From: Streptomyces sp. NBC_01116 | GTDB taxonomy: Bacteria; Actinomycetota; Actinomycetes; Streptomycetales; Streptomycetaceae | Length of the DNA stretch: 64,000 nt | Assembly (NCBI RefSeq): GCF_041435495.1 | Contig: NZ_CP108644.1 | Span: forward strand, 4,449,501-4,513,500 | Direction: 5' to 3' | The notes under the pieces: generated by a model | Seen by the model: only the letters and a program-made list of their open reading frames with translations | Databases searched by the model: none | What the model was told of the DNA's origin: nothing | Shown here: in pieces, positions 25,130-34,190 of the stretch | How the letters are laid out: each line of letters opens with the position of its first letter | Numbering within the stretch: the first letter of the stretch is position 1 | Program-made: the position numbers and the translations under genes

Positions 25130-25879
25130 GTGGCCCAACGACCGCCGTCGGCAGCGGTTCTCGTTCTGCACGGGGGCCGCGAGTCCGGTACGGAACCCCC
25201 GCCTGCGGGGGTGCTGAATCTGCCCGGTGTCCGCATGCGCCCCTTCGTCCGGGCCGTCGTCCGTACCGCCCGCGCGGCCGGCGAGGACGTCCTCGTGAGG
25301 CAGGTGCGGTACGCCCACCGGGGCTGGAACGGCGTCCGCGCGGACCCCTTCCACGACGCCGTGGCCGCTCTCGACGCGCTGCGGAGGGAAGCGGGCGAGG
25401 AGCTGCCGGTGGTGCTCCTGGGCCACTCCATGGGTGCGCGCGCCGCCCTCCGCGCCGCCGGGCACCCCCTGGTGCGGGGCGTCGTCGGGCTCGCCCCCTG
25501 GTGTCCGCCGGGGGACCCGGTCACCCAGCTCGCGGGCCGTGACGTCGTCCTCGTCCACAGCAACCGGGACCGGATGACCAGCCCCCAGGCCACCCAGTCC
25601 CTCACAGCGCGGGCCCGTCGCGCCGGAGCCCGTAGCTGCATGGTCACCGTCCGGGGCGGCGACCACGCCATGATCCGCCGGTCCGCGGCCTGGCACCGGC
25701 TCACCACCGTGCTGGTCGCCGGACTGCTCGGTTCCGGCAGTCTGCCGGGCCCGGTAGGCGAGGCCCTCGCCCTGCCGCCCACCGCCGAGGCCACCGAGGG
25801 CACCCTCGACCTGGACGCCGATCTCGACCTCGGGCGCGGCCCCGGCCCGTTCCGGGACCGGACGGGCGCCCCGCGCTGA
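25130..25879 (+). CDS. Alpha/beta hydrolase (dienelactone-hydrolase-like)
   Basis: A 249-residue hydrolase. AAVLVLHGGRESG near residue 10 is the oxyanion-loop strand, LLGHSMGARAALRAA at about 100 holds the nucleophile Ser, VLVHSNRDRMTSP near 145 gives the likely Asp, and GGDHAMIRR near 180 the His. I chose GTG 25130 because GGAGG precedes it with good spacing; an upstream in-frame ATG reads through low-complexity sequence. Substrate unknown. The C-terminal 40 residues are acidic and likely unstructured. Confidence 0.88.
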   Translation: MAQRPPSAAVLVLHGGRESGTEPPPAGVLNLPGVRMRPFVRAVVRTARAAGEDVLVRQVRYAHRGWNGVRADPFHDAVAALDALRREAGEELPVVLLGHSMGARAALRAAGHPLVRGVVGLAPWCPPGDPVTQLAGRDVVLVHSNRDRMTSPQATQSLTARARRAGARSCMVTVRGGDHAMIRRSAAWHRLTTVLVAGLLGSGSLPGPVGEALALPPTAEATEGTLDLDADLDLGRGPGPFRDRTGAPR

Positions 25880-25956
25880 CCGGCCGCGCTCCGGATGCGG
25901 TACGGGAACGGGCGGCCGACGATGGAGGACCGGGAGAGCCGACGACGGCGGGAGGC

Positions 25957-27696
25957 ATGCCCTTGCAGGCCGACACGTGCGACGACGGCATGCCGTCCTT
26001 CTTCGACCCGAGGACCGTCGCGTCCCTGTTCGACGGAAACCCGGCCGCCGTGGCGGTCCTCGACCACGATCTCCGCTACACCTACGTCAACCCGGCCCTC
26101 GAACGGCTCAACGGCCTCTCCGCCGGCTCCCACATCGGGCGGACGTTCTCCCAGGTGCTGCCCGGGCTACGCGGTCAGGCCTCCGCCCTGCGCGAGGTCC
26201 TGGCCGACGGGAAGCCCCGCGAGGAGACGATCCACGGGCAGACCTGGGCGGCGGAGGGGGTGGACGGCGCGGACCAGCGGTTCTGGCGCGCCACGTACAG
26301 CCGACTGGACTCCGACGGGACGGCGTGCGGTCTGATGGCGATCGTCGTCGAGATCACCGACCTCACCCGCCAGCGCGAGGAGCTGGCGGAGGCCCGCGGT
26401 CACGTCGCTCTCCTCAGCACCGCCGCCGTCCGGATCGGCACGACGCTCGACATGGACACCACCTGCCGGGAGCTGGCCGCGTTCGTGGTGCCCGACTTCG
26501 CCGACGTCGCGGCGATCGACGTGTTCCCGGCGGAGGTCGGGCACTCCGTACGCCGCGCCGAGCCCGGCGTCGTACGGCTCCGGCGGGCCGCGGTGCGGGG
26601 CGGCGGCGAACTCGACGAGCAGGTGCAGCGGTTCGGTCACCCCGGGGAGTACGTCGACTTCGCGGCGGACTCCGCGGTGACCCGCTGCCTGGCGGAGAAC
26701 GAGCCGGTCCTCGACCACTGGGAGGACCACAGCAGCGGGCGCAGCGTCCTCACCGCGGACCGGATCACCGCGTCCCGGGCGCTCGGGCTGCGCGAGGCGC
26801 TCGTCGTTCCGCTCACCGCCCGCGGCCGGCCGCTCGGCGCGCTCACCCTCGTCCGGGCGGAGGGATCGTCGGCCTTCAGCGACCAGGACGTGGCCGTCGC
26901 CCGTGAACTCGCCGTCCGGGCGGGCGTCGATCTCGACCACGCCCGCCGCTACGACCACGAGCACAGCATCGCCCGCGAACTCCAGCGCTCCCTGCTCTCC
27001 GAGCCCTGGGGCCCGCACCCGCACGTCGAGATCGCCACCCGCTACCTCCCCGCCGACGAGGGCGTCCTGGTCGGCGGCGACTGGTTCGACGTCGTACCGC
27101 TCAAGGACGGCCGGCACCTCAAGGCGATGGGCGACGTGATGGGCCATGGAGTGGAGGCTGCCGTCGCCATGAGCCAGTACCGCTCGCTGCTGCGGCTGCT
27201 GGCCGGGGACGACCTGCACCCCCACCAGATCCTGGAACAGCTCGACGGCATGGTGGAGCGGTCGGGCCTGGACCGGGCGGCGACCTGTCTGCTCGCCGTC
27301 GTCGACCGGTTCGGCGGGGTGTGCGAGGTGGCCAGCGCGGGCCATCTGCCCCCGGTCTTCATCGACCCCGCCCCCGCCGGGTCCCGGGTCGTGCAGGTGC
27401 CGGTGGGGCCGCCGCTCGGCACCGGGTTCGGCGGGTACCGGACCGCGTCCGTGCCCTGCGGCCCCGGGACCGTGCTGTTCATGTACACCGACGGCCTGGT
27501 GGAGCGCCGGGGCGAGGACATCGACGTGTCCGTGGGGCGGCTGGCCTCGCTGACCCTCCCGCGGAGCGGGCGCCTGGAGGACCTGCTGGACCAGGTGCTG
27601 GACCGGTTCGGCGACGACGCGGAGGACGACATCGCCGTGCTGGCCTCCCGGATCCGCGAGGGCCCGCCGGTGGTGCGGCCGACTCCTCCGGAGTGA
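25957..27696 (+). CDS. PAS-GAF-PP2C (SpoIIE-type) serine phosphatase
   Basis: A 579-residue signalling protein. A PAS domain covers residues 20-135 (VAVLDHDLRYTYVNPALERL), a GAF domain about 150-325 (TTCRELAAFVVPDFADVAAI), and a PP2C/SpoIIE phosphatase about 345-570 (VGGDWFDVVPLKDGRHLKAM, MGHGVEAAVAMSQYRSLLRL, LFMYTDGLVERRGEDIDVS), with metal-binding Asp residues in these motifs. Such proteins dephosphorylate anti-anti-sigma factors in stress and development pathways; the partner is not encoded nearby. Start could also be the ATG at 25990. Confidence 0.93.
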   Translation: MPLQADTCDDGMPSFFDPRTVASLFDGNPAAVAVLDHDLRYTYVNPALERLNGLSAGSHIGRTFSQVLPGLRGQASALREVLADGKPREETIHGQTWAAEGVDGADQRFWRATYSRLDSDGTACGLMAIVVEITDLTRQREELAEARGHVALLSTAAVRIGTTLDMDTTCRELAAFVVPDFADVAAIDVFPAEVGHSVRRAEPGVVRLRRAAVRGGGELDEQVQRFGHPGEYVDFAADSAVTRCLAENEPVLDHWEDHSSGRSVLTADRITASRALGLREALVVPLTARGRPLGALTLVRAEGSSAFSDQDVAVARELAVRAGVDLDHARRYDHEHSIARELQRSLLSEPWGPHPHVEIATRYLPADEGVLVGGDWFDVVPLKDGRHLKAMGDVMGHGVEAAVAMSQYRSLLRLLAGDDLHPHQILEQLDGMVERSGLDRAATCLLAVVDRFGGVCEVASAGHLPPVFIDPAPAGSRVVQVPVGPPLGTGFGGYRTASVPCGPGTVLFMYTDGLVERRGEDIDVSVGRLASLTLPRSGRLEDLLDQVLDRFGDDAEDDIAVLASRIREGPPVVRPTPPE

Positions 27697-27782
27697 GCGA
27701 GTGGCCGATCGGCCGATCGACGGACCGGCCTTCCGCCCGAGCCCGTCCCGCACCTCCTCGCCGTGCCGGCCCGCCGTACCGG

Positions 27783-28640
27783 TCAGCCCAGTTCGAGGCT
27801 CGTGATGCCGTACAGGCCGGTCCGGTCGACGACCGGTTCCGGTCCGCTGTACATCCGCGCCGTGTCGAACGACGGGGTCAGGCCCAGCCCCTCCGCCAGC
27901 CGGACCGCCGCCGGGTTGACGTCGGGCACGTCGATCGCGACCGGGGTGTCCGGTGCGGTGGCCGCGAGCGCGGCGACCAGGGCCGCCGCCACGGCGGGGG
28001 ACGCGGCGTACAGGGGGCCGATCCGGGACGCGGCGCGGCACGCCCGCAGCACCGCGAGGCCCTGGAGCCGGCCGTCCCGGACCGCTGCCAGGGCCGTGCG
28101 GCCCGGGGCGGTGATCCAGGAGGCCAGGAAGGTGTCCCGGGCGGCCGGGAAGTGCCGGCGGTCGTAGGCGGCGATCAGGTCGAACGGCACGCTCCTGGCG
28201 TCGACCAGTTCGGTGCCCGGCGGCGGCGGGACGTCCCCGGGGGGCGGGGGCGTCCCCTCGTACCGCGCGTTGCTCCAGCAGGTGCGGAAGCCGGAGCGGC
28301 GGTAGTTGTCCTGTTGCGCGGGCACCCCGTCCAGCCCGACGACGCGCCCGGCGAGCCGGGCCGTGCCGGCCTGCCAGGTCCGCAGTCCGTAGCCCTGTCC
28401 GCGCAGGTGGGGGCGGGTCAGGTAGAAGCCGAGGAAGCCGTGGTCGCTGCCGTAGCGGACGACGGACACGGAGGTGACCGGTTCGCCGTCCAGTCGGCCG
28501 AAGAGGAAGCCGCCGGGGTCGGTCGCGAAGAACACCCCGCCGTCGTGCAGACCGGGGTTCCAGCTCTCCTCGTGGGCCCACTCGCCCAGCGTCACGATGT
28601 CCTCGGCACGGGCCGCGGTGATCTCGAAAGGGTTCGGCAC
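27783..28640 (-). CDS. GNAT N-acetyltransferase, double-domain
   Basis: A 285-residue protein with an N-terminal GNAT fold (FEITAARAEDIVTLGEWAHE; acetyl-CoA loop LRGQGYGLRTWQAGTARLAG near 80-100) and a C-terminal GNAT-like half (residues 150-280, with IGPLYAASPAVAAALVAALA and the typical AVRLAEGLGLTPSFDTARMY). This two-domain arrangement resembles YitH/HolE-type acetyltransferases. Substrate unknown. It converges with the phosphatase gene. Confidence 0.88.
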   Translation of the reverse strand: MPNPFEITAARAEDIVTLGEWAHEESWNPGLHDGGVFFATDPGGFLFGRLDGEPVTSVSVVRYGSDHGFLGFYLTRPHLRGQGYGLRTWQAGTARLAGRVVGLDGVPAQQDNYRRSGFRTCWSNARYEGTPPPPGDVPPPPGTELVDARSVPFDLIAAYDRRHFPAARDTFLASWITAPGRTALAAVRDGRLQGLAVLRACRAASRIGPLYAASPAVAAALVAALAATAPDTPVAIDVPDVNPAAVRLAEGLGLTPSFDTARMYSGPEPVVDRTGLYGITSLELG

Positions 28641-28773
28641 GGCACAGTCGTACCCCGGGCGGAGCCGCTTCAGTGATCGACGACGGGGCGATTTCCGGCC
28701 TTTCGGGCGGAGCCGCGTAGGGTCGGCGGTCCTCGGGCCGGCTCCGGGAGGACCTGGAAGGCCCGGTCGGCGC

Positions 28774-29019
28774 TCAGGCCGCTTCCGGGTCCTCCCGGCG
28801 CCGGCCGCGCAGTTGACGCAGGACGAGGGCGGCCGAGGTGATCAGCGGGAGCAGCCCCGCCACCGCGTCGGCGGTGTTCAGCTTGTCGTGCGAGCCCCTG
28901 GCCCGGCGGACCTGTTTGGACGCCCTGATGACCGCGAGCGCGCTGCTGCCCAGGCTCAGCACGAGCCCGGCCTTGCTGCCGCGCAGTCCCTTGGCGGGCG
29001 CGGACCGGTTCTTCGCCAT
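28774..29019 (-). CDS. Small conserved hypothetical membrane-associated protein
   Basis: An 81-residue basic protein, MAKNRSAPAKGLRGSKAGLV then two moderately hydrophobic stretches (residues 17-30 and 48-66, AVAGLLPLITSAALVLRQL) and an Arg-rich tail. GGAGG eight bases before the ATG supports it. No family recognised. Confidence 0.7.
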   Translation of the reverse strand: MAKNRSAPAKGLRGSKAGLVLSLGSSALAVIRASKQVRRARGSHDKLNTADAVAGLLPLITSAALVLRQLRGRRREDPEAA

Positions 29020-29247
29020 CGGAAGTACCTCCAGCCTGCGGGCCGTCCCGTTCGCGGGCCGCCCTCCCCGTACACGTAACCGGGTGTCCGCCGCCCCCGC
29101 AAACGGGACGGCCCGCGAGTCGGCCGCGCCGGTCCCCGTCCCGCCGTGGCGTCCCGGCGCCATCTCTCGTTCACACCACGTCCGCGCGGGGGTCGTCGCG
29201 CCTTGCGATCGTCCCTGCGGAAGACCATCACGCGGGAGGGAACGTCC

Positions 29248-30765
29248 ATGAACAGACCGAGGGCGGGGGCACGGATGCCACGGGGTCCACGGATGCCGAG
29301 GATCGGGGCGCTGCTGCTGGCCGGGGCGCTGGCGGCGGGCACGGTCGTGGCCGGTGCGGGCACGGGAGCCGCCGCCGCGGACCCGTGCACCGGGAGCGGG
29401 CCGCTGCCGCGCGTCTGCGCGCAGCCGGGGGACCTGATCGACGTCCGCCTCGGCGAACTGCACCCGACGCAGGCCGTACTCGGCTTCGACCAGGTCTTCT
29501 ACAAGCTCGGCCGGTACGGCAGCGACCGCGACGAGGCGGCCGGCGACGTCAACAAGCGGTTCGACGACTGGTGCGAGACCAACGGCCAGGAGGAGGCGGC
29601 CACGGCCGGTCCCGGCGCCCGCCTGGACGACCCGTCGAGCTTCTCCTGCACCGTCCCGGTCGGGCAGGAGACCCCCGCGACGATCGCCCCGATGAAGACG
29701 GCCGTGGTCGGACCCGGCGGCAGGCTGTACCTCACCGACGGGCACCACACGCTGACGTCGTTCCTGGAGGGCCCCGACGGCTCCGCCGACCTGCGCATCC
29801 GGCTCCGCGTCACCGACAACTTCAGCTCCCTGTCCACCCCGGCCTTCTGGCAGCGGATGACCGAGCAGAGGAAGGTGTGGCTGCGCGACGAGGAGAACCG
29901 GCCGCTCGGCGTCGACCGGTTGCCGGACCGGCTGGGCATCACGCACTTCCGCGACGACCCGTACCGAAGCCTCGTCTACTTCACCCGGGACATCGGTTAC
30001 GAGGTCCCGGACGGGGCCACGGAGTTCCTGGAGTTCTCCTGGGGGGCGTGGCTGCGCGGCGAGCACGACACGAAGGCGTACGACCTGACGGCCCCGGGCC
30101 CGTACCTCGACCTGGTGAAGGGCGCCTCGAAGTCGATGGCGGCCCTGGACGCCGACGCGGTCGTCGACGACGGGAGGACCGCCGCCCAGCTCGGCCGGAT
30201 CGACGCGTGGAACGGCGGCAAGAAGGAGACCGGCGGGGAGTTCGCCAAGCTGGGCAGGCCGCTGAGCGATCCCAAGCCGGGCAAGCTCGCCGAGGCCCTC
30301 GGCTACAAGGCCGGCGTCCTGCCCGCCCCCGCCTGCACCCGTACGGTCACCGGCCCCCGCACCGGCCCGCTGACCGTCACGAGCGGCGTCACCTGCCTGG
30401 ACCGCGCCGCCCAGCGGGGTCCGGTCGTCGTCCGCCCCGGAGCGGCGCTCGTGGTCACCGGCTCCACGCTGGACGGCCCGCTCCAGGCCGACCGGGCGGC
30501 GGCGGTCCACCTCTGCGGCTCACGCGTCGAAGGACCGGTCTCCGTGAGCCGCACGACCGGTTCCGTACGGGTGGGGGGTCCGGGCTGCACCGCGAACACG
30601 GTCGCCGGCCCCGTCGTGCTCACCGGCAACACCGGCGGCGTGCTGTTCGCCGCCAACACGGTCACCGGCCCGCTGGTGTGCTCCGGCAACCGGCCGGGCG
30701 TGGACGACACGGGGCGCGCGGGCGAGGTGAGCGGACCGCGCACCGGCCAGTGCGCGGCGCTCTGA
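29248..30765 (+). CDS. Secreted ParB/Srx-like protein with C-terminal beta-repeat region
   Basis: A 505-residue protein with a signal peptide (residues 1-46; IGALLLAGALAAGTVVAG, cleavage after AAAA). Residues 55-340 fit the secreted ParB/Srx-like fold: VCAQPGDLIDVRLGELHPTQ with Q at the usual ParB motif, then LYLTDGHHTLTSFLEG, the catalytic-type GHH segment. Residues 365-505 contain degenerate repeats of the type GPVVLTGNTGGVLFAANTVT that should build a right-handed beta-helix. GGGAGGG precedes the ATG. Related actinobacterial proteins are of unknown function; exported nuclease or nucleotide-binding protein are possibilities. Confidence 0.85.
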   Translation: MNRPRAGARMPRGPRMPRIGALLLAGALAAGTVVAGAGTGAAAADPCTGSGPLPRVCAQPGDLIDVRLGELHPTQAVLGFDQVFYKLGRYGSDRDEAAGDVNKRFDDWCETNGQEEAATAGPGARLDDPSSFSCTVPVGQETPATIAPMKTAVVGPGGRLYLTDGHHTLTSFLEGPDGSADLRIRLRVTDNFSSLSTPAFWQRMTEQRKVWLRDEENRPLGVDRLPDRLGITHFRDDPYRSLVYFTRDIGYEVPDGATEFLEFSWGAWLRGEHDTKAYDLTAPGPYLDLVKGASKSMAALDADAVVDDGRTAAQLGRIDAWNGGKKETGGEFAKLGRPLSDPKPGKLAEALGYKAGVLPAPACTRTVTGPRTGPLTVTSGVTCLDRAAQRGPVVVRPGAALVVTGSTLDGPLQADRAAAVHLCGSRVEGPVSVSRTTGSVRVGGPGCTANTVAGPVVLTGNTGGVLFAANTVTGPLVCSGNRPGVDDTGRAGEVSGPRTGQCAAL

Positions 30766-30866
30766 CCCGGTGACGCCGGCCCGGTGACGCCGGCCGGGCA
30801 CACCGTGACCTGACTCGGGCACCGTGACCCAGGCACACCGTGACCCGGGCACCGTGACCCGGTGCA
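30766..30866. repeat. Degenerate short tandem repeats after the ParB-like gene
   Basis: CACCGTGACC occurs four times (30801, 30820, 30836, 30850), preceded by two near copies of CCCGGTGACGCCGG. They fill the gap between two convergent genes. No simple hairpin terminator stands out. Confidence 0.75.
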
Positions 30867-30881
30867 TCGCCCCGGTCGCCC

Positions 30882-31496
30882 TCAGACGAACACGTACGCC
30901 ACCGTCGTCGCGGCGCCCAGGCCCGCGCCCGCCACGGTCTGGGCGACGGTGTGGTAGCCGAGGGCGACCCGGGACCAGCAGACCGCCGCCGTCACCGCGT
31001 ACGCGGCGATCCACCAGGGGGAGTGCACGACGGCGAGGAGGGAGACGGACGCCGAGGCCACCGCCGAGTCGACCGAGATCTTCCACACCGTGTTGACGGC
31101 CAGCAGGCCGATCGTCATCACCCACAGCCCGAGCATCGCGACGAGGATGCCGGTGGGCGCGTTGCCCAGCACCATCACCACCGAGCCGGCGCCGATCGAG
31201 CCCAGGATCACGAAGAAGATCGGCGCCCGCTTGGTGCGGTCCACCACATGGCGGTCGCCCCAGGTCCCGCGCCCGCGCTCCCACTCGATGTAGCCCGCCG
31301 GGATCAGCCCGGCGCAGAGCGCCCCGAGGAAGCCCCAGAGCAGCCCCGTCCAGTCGCCCGCCGCCGCCAGGCCGATGCCGAGCATGCCCGCCAGCAGGAC
31401 GTTGCGCGGCTGGAGGACGTCGGTGACGGTGCGCGCCGCGGAGGCCGTGCGGGCGGAGGCGGTGGGGATCCCCTCGCCGGTCGTGGTGCCGCTCAT
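30882..31496 (-). CDS. PAP2-like membrane protein
   Basis: A 204-residue protein with five or six TM segments (for example residues 32-46, 50-66, 95-112, 118-135). The C-terminal part SRVALGYHTVAQTVAGAGLG carries the SR and His of a PAP2 phosphatase third motif, but the first PAP2 motif (KxxxxxxRP) is not evident, so activity is doubtful. ATG overlaps the stop of the upstream seven-helix gene. Last gene of the XRE/ImmA-like operon. Confidence 0.8.
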   Translation of the reverse strand: MSGTTTGEGIPTASARTASAARTVTDVLQPRNVLLAGMLGIGLAAAGDWTGLLWGFLGALCAGLIPAGYIEWERGRGTWGDRHVVDRTKRAPIFFVILGSIGAGSVVMVLGNAPTGILVAMLGLWVMTIGLLAVNTVWKISVDSAVASASVSLLAVVHSPWWIAAYAVTAAVCWSRVALGYHTVAQTVAGAGLGAATTVAYVFV

Positions 31497-32764
31497 GCGC
31501 TCGTCTCCGTCGTGCGGGTGGTGTCGGCCGTCGCGGCCGCGAGGACGGCGCGGGCGCGCTCCTCGTCGACCGTCCGGTAGGCGGCGGCGACCCGGACCAG
31601 CCGGGCCACCTCGCCGTCCTGGTCCGCCGCGTGCTGGGCGGCGACCGGCGCGGCTGCCCCGGCGGGCGCGCCGGAGTCCTTCGCGAGCAGGGCGGCCCGG
31701 ATCCAGTAGGCGTCGGTGAGGGACTCGGTCCCGCGCGGGTCGTCCGTGTCGCGGGCGGCGGCCCTGCCGGCGGCGTCGAGCAGCCCGTCGGGCACGTAGT
31801 GGCGCAGTTTCTCGGCCGCGTCCGCGATGTCGGCGGCCCAGCGGTCCACCCGCAGGTCGGCCGGGACGTTGAAGCGGGTCAGCTCGCGGGCCAGCGGGGC
31901 GGGCGGGTCGAACGGCTGGTCCGGGAACGCGGCCATCAGCTCGTACCAGAGGGCGTGCAGCCGGACCTGGGCCCGCCACAGCCGGGCCCGGCGGGCGCCG
32001 GCCGCGAAGGCGGGGACGGACGCGCCGAGGGCGAAGAAGGCGAACAGCACCAGTTGCGCGGCCTCGGTGACCTGGTCGAACCGCAGGGCGAACGCCTCGC
32101 TCGGCTCGTCCACCACGCTGATCCAGAGGAACAGGGTGCGGCTGACGGTGTAGCCGACGCCGATGAACATCGCGAACGTCATCATCCCGAGCCCGATGCG
32201 CAGATGGCGCCGCCGGGTGTCGAGGGTGGCCAGCGCCCACTGGAAGGCGCACACGGCGGACGCGGCCCCGAGGTAGAGGTAGAAGACGCTCATGTAGAGC
32301 GTGGCGCCCCACTCCCCGGCGTGGTCGGAGACGAAGCGGTCCGAGGGCTCGGAGCGGTCGACGACGGTGAAGAAGAGGACGGTCAGCAGGACCAGCGTGG
32401 CGACGGAGGCCTTGGCCGCCAGCTTCTGGACGAGCCGCGCGAACCGTACGTGGCGGGGGACCGCGCCCTCTTCGGGGTAGCTGCCGTAGATGGCCACGAT
32501 GTAGCTGAGGATGGCCAGAATTGCCACCGTGGCGGTGTAGTGCTTGATGAGGACGGCGAGGTCGGTGACCGCGCTGTTGTTGAGGCCGATGCGCACCACC
32601 TCGGTCTTCGTCCACAGGGCGATGGCGAATCCGGCGTAGCAGCCCCACAGGGCCCGCCGTCTGCGGTCCTCCTCGTCGCCCCACAGGGCAGCGGGCATAC
32701 GCCACAGGGCAACGGCCGTCATCAGGCCGGCTATCAGGTAGCCGGCGAGATCGAGGGGGGTCAC
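31493..32764 (-). CDS. MAB_1171c-type seven-helix membrane protein with DUF6545-like C-terminus
   Basis: A 423-residue protein with about seven TM helices in residues 1-245 (VTPLDLAGYLIAGLMTAVAL, LAILSYIVAIYGSYP, LVLLTVLFFTVVD, FAMFIGVGYTVSRTLFLWIS) and a 175-residue soluble C-terminus beginning ARLWRAQVRLHALWYELMAA, the DUF6545 pattern. The family, labelled putative transporter, is repeatedly found with XRE and ImmA/IrrE genes in actinobacteria; function unknown. The start is GTG 32764 by topology; GTG 32827, adding a Pro-rich stretch, is in frame. Confidence 0.8.
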   Translation of the reverse strand: MTPLDLAGYLIAGLMTAVALWRMPAALWGDEEDRRRRALWGCYAGFAIALWTKTEVVRIGLNNSAVTDLAVLIKHYTATVAILAILSYIVAIYGSYPEEGAVPRHVRFARLVQKLAAKASVATLVLLTVLFFTVVDRSEPSDRFVSDHAGEWGATLYMSVFYLYLGAASAVCAFQWALATLDTRRRHLRIGLGMMTFAMFIGVGYTVSRTLFLWISVVDEPSEAFALRFDQVTEAAQLVLFAFFALGASVPAFAAGARRARLWRAQVRLHALWYELMAAFPDQPFDPPAPLARELTRFNVPADLRVDRWAADIADAAEKLRHYVPDGLLDAAGRAAARDTDDPRGTESLTDAYWIRAALLAKDSGAPAGAAAPVAAQHAADQDGEVARLVRVAAAYRTVDEERARAVLAAATADTTRTTETSA

Positions 32765-32830
32765 GGCGGTGTTCGTCCTCGGGGTCGGGAGCGCGGGGCG
32801 TGGGGCCCGCGGGTGGGTCGGTGGCACGTG

Positions 32831-33418
32831 TCAGGCGTCGCCGGACCGTTTTCCGGGGAAGAGGCCGCGCCGCCGGTGGGCCACCGGGCGGGACAGGGAG
32901 TTGTCCAGCCGCCCCACCATGTCATCGGTGGTGAGATCCCGAGCCATCCGGGGGATCAACGAGGCACCGAATTCGGCCATACGTTCGTCGTGGGTCGCGT
33001 ACTGCGCGCGGGCCTGGACGGTGCCGCCGCCGGAGGCGAACGACGCGGCGGCGGCCGGGGAGATCATCCGGGCGATCAGCGAGGTGTCGAAGACCGGGAG
33101 GAGCGTGCGGAGCTGTTCCGCGTCGAGCGTCGTCCCGTGGTCGAACCACTCGTGGCACAGCTCGTGCAGGATGACGTGCTGGGTCTGGTAGGCGGTCGGC
33201 CTGCGGCGGTAGAGGACGAGGCTGGTGCCGCCCGCCTTCAGACGCAGCCCGCAGGCGGCGTTGACGCGGGCGAGGCGGTCCGGCATCTCGTGCAGCCGGA
33301 TCGTGCGCCCGCTCGCCTCCTCCATGTTGGCGACGAGCTGGTCCAGCGTGAAGGGAACCGGGATGGGCAGGTCGGCGAGCCCGGCCTCGCACTCTTTCCG
33401 CAGTTGCCGCAGGGACAT
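32831..33418 (-). CDS. ImmA/IrrE-family metallo-endopeptidase-like protein
   Basis: A 195-residue protein with the zinc motif H85-ELC-H89 (ILHELCHEWFDHG) of ImmA/IrrE proteases, preceded by LVLYRRRPTAYQTQHV. Members cleave or inactivate regulators, often the XRE protein encoded next door. It lies 10 bases downstream of the XRE gene and 66 bases upstream of the membrane-protein start, so the three are co-transcribed. ATG 33418. Confidence 0.88.
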   Translation of the reverse strand: MSLRQLRKECEAGLADLPIPVPFTLDQLVANMEEASGRTIRLHEMPDRLARVNAACGLRLKAGGTSLVLYRRRPTAYQTQHVILHELCHEWFDHGTTLDAEQLRTLLPVFDTSLIARMISPAAAASFASGGGTVQARAQYATHDERMAEFGASLIPRMARDLTTDDMVGRLDNSLSRPVAHRRRGLFPGKRSGDA

Positions 33419-33428
33419 GACCAAGACG

Positions 33429-33959
33429 CTACGCCGCCGGACCCGCCGGGCGGTGGTTCACGGCGGAATCGTTGCCGCCGCTCTGCCCCTCCGGCCCGTC
33501 CTTCTCCCGGGCCGCGTCCTCCAGCAGGGACAGGGCGAACCGCAGCAGTTCCGGCGGGAGCCCGTCGTCGTCCAGGCCCCGGCCGGCCAGGCCGCTGATC
33601 TCCCCGGTGCGCCGCTTGGCCAGGAACTGGAGTCCGGCGACGACGTCGTCGACGACCTCGGACTCCTCCTTGAAGAAGCGCCAGTCCACGCCGAACCCCA
33701 GGCCGAGGGCCTTGAGGATGTCCTCGGAGGGCTGGGTGACCTTGCCGGCCAGGATGTTGGAGAAGTAGCTGTGCGACAGCGAGCCGCCGCGGTCGCGGAC
33801 CAGCTCGGCGAAGACCCGGCCCGAGATCTTCTGGCCGGGGAAGGTCTTCTCGACCATGTACTCGACTTTTTCCCGCAGCGAGCCGAGGCGGGGAAGCTCG
33901 TCCGGACCGGGGGGTTCGACGGGTTGCGGACCGCGTTCGTCGCCGTCGTCCATGGCCAT
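33429..33959 (-). CDS. XRE-family transcriptional regulator
   Basis: A 176-residue protein. After an acidic N-terminus, residues 25-85 form a helix-turn-helix (REKVEYMVEKTFPGQKISGR, then LSHSYFSNILAGKVTQPSED). GGAGG five bases before ATG 33959 supports this start rather than a longer one. It heads the leftward operon with the metalloprotease, the seven-helix protein and the PAP2-like gene, and probably represses or activates it. Confidence 0.85.
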   Translation of the reverse strand: MAMDDGDERGPQPVEPPGPDELPRLGSLREKVEYMVEKTFPGQKISGRVFAELVRDRGGSLSHSYFSNILAGKVTQPSEDILKALGLGFGVDWRFFKEESEVVDDVVAGLQFLAKRRTGEISGLAGRGLDDDGLPPELLRFALSLLEDAAREKDGPEGQSGGNDSAVNHRPAGPAA

Positions 33960-34119
33960 CCGGGCCTCCACGATCACCTCGGAGTCGGAACTGAGCTTGC
34001 GCAAACACTCTACGTCACTGTTAACTCGAAAAAACACGGGCAGGGGACCACGAGGGGAGTCCCTTGCCCGTGAATGATCCTGTGCCCCGCGGCGCCCGGA
34101 GCGGGCTCCGGACAGGGGT

Positions 34120-34155
34120 GTAGCCCTTCACGACGGGGGATGCGTGAAGGGCTAC
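34120..34155. promoter_or_regulatory. Perfect 12-bp inverted repeat in a divergent intergenic region
   Basis: GTAGCCCTTCAC (34120-34131) and GTGAAGGGCTAC (34144-34155) flank a 12-base loop. It sits between the XRE gene (leftward) and the MerR gene (rightward), where neither neighbour is being terminated. It may be an operator, a leader hairpin or the end of an unseen small RNA. Confidence 0.7.
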
Positions 34156-34190
34156 GCGTGCATTATGGCCCCAGGGTCCTCCCGGCGACA

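Noticed and set aside
27703..27714. GGCCGATCGGCC palindrome after the phosphatase gene
   Set aside because: Short and GC-rich, frequent by chance in such DNA, and without a clear stem-loop or regulator context.
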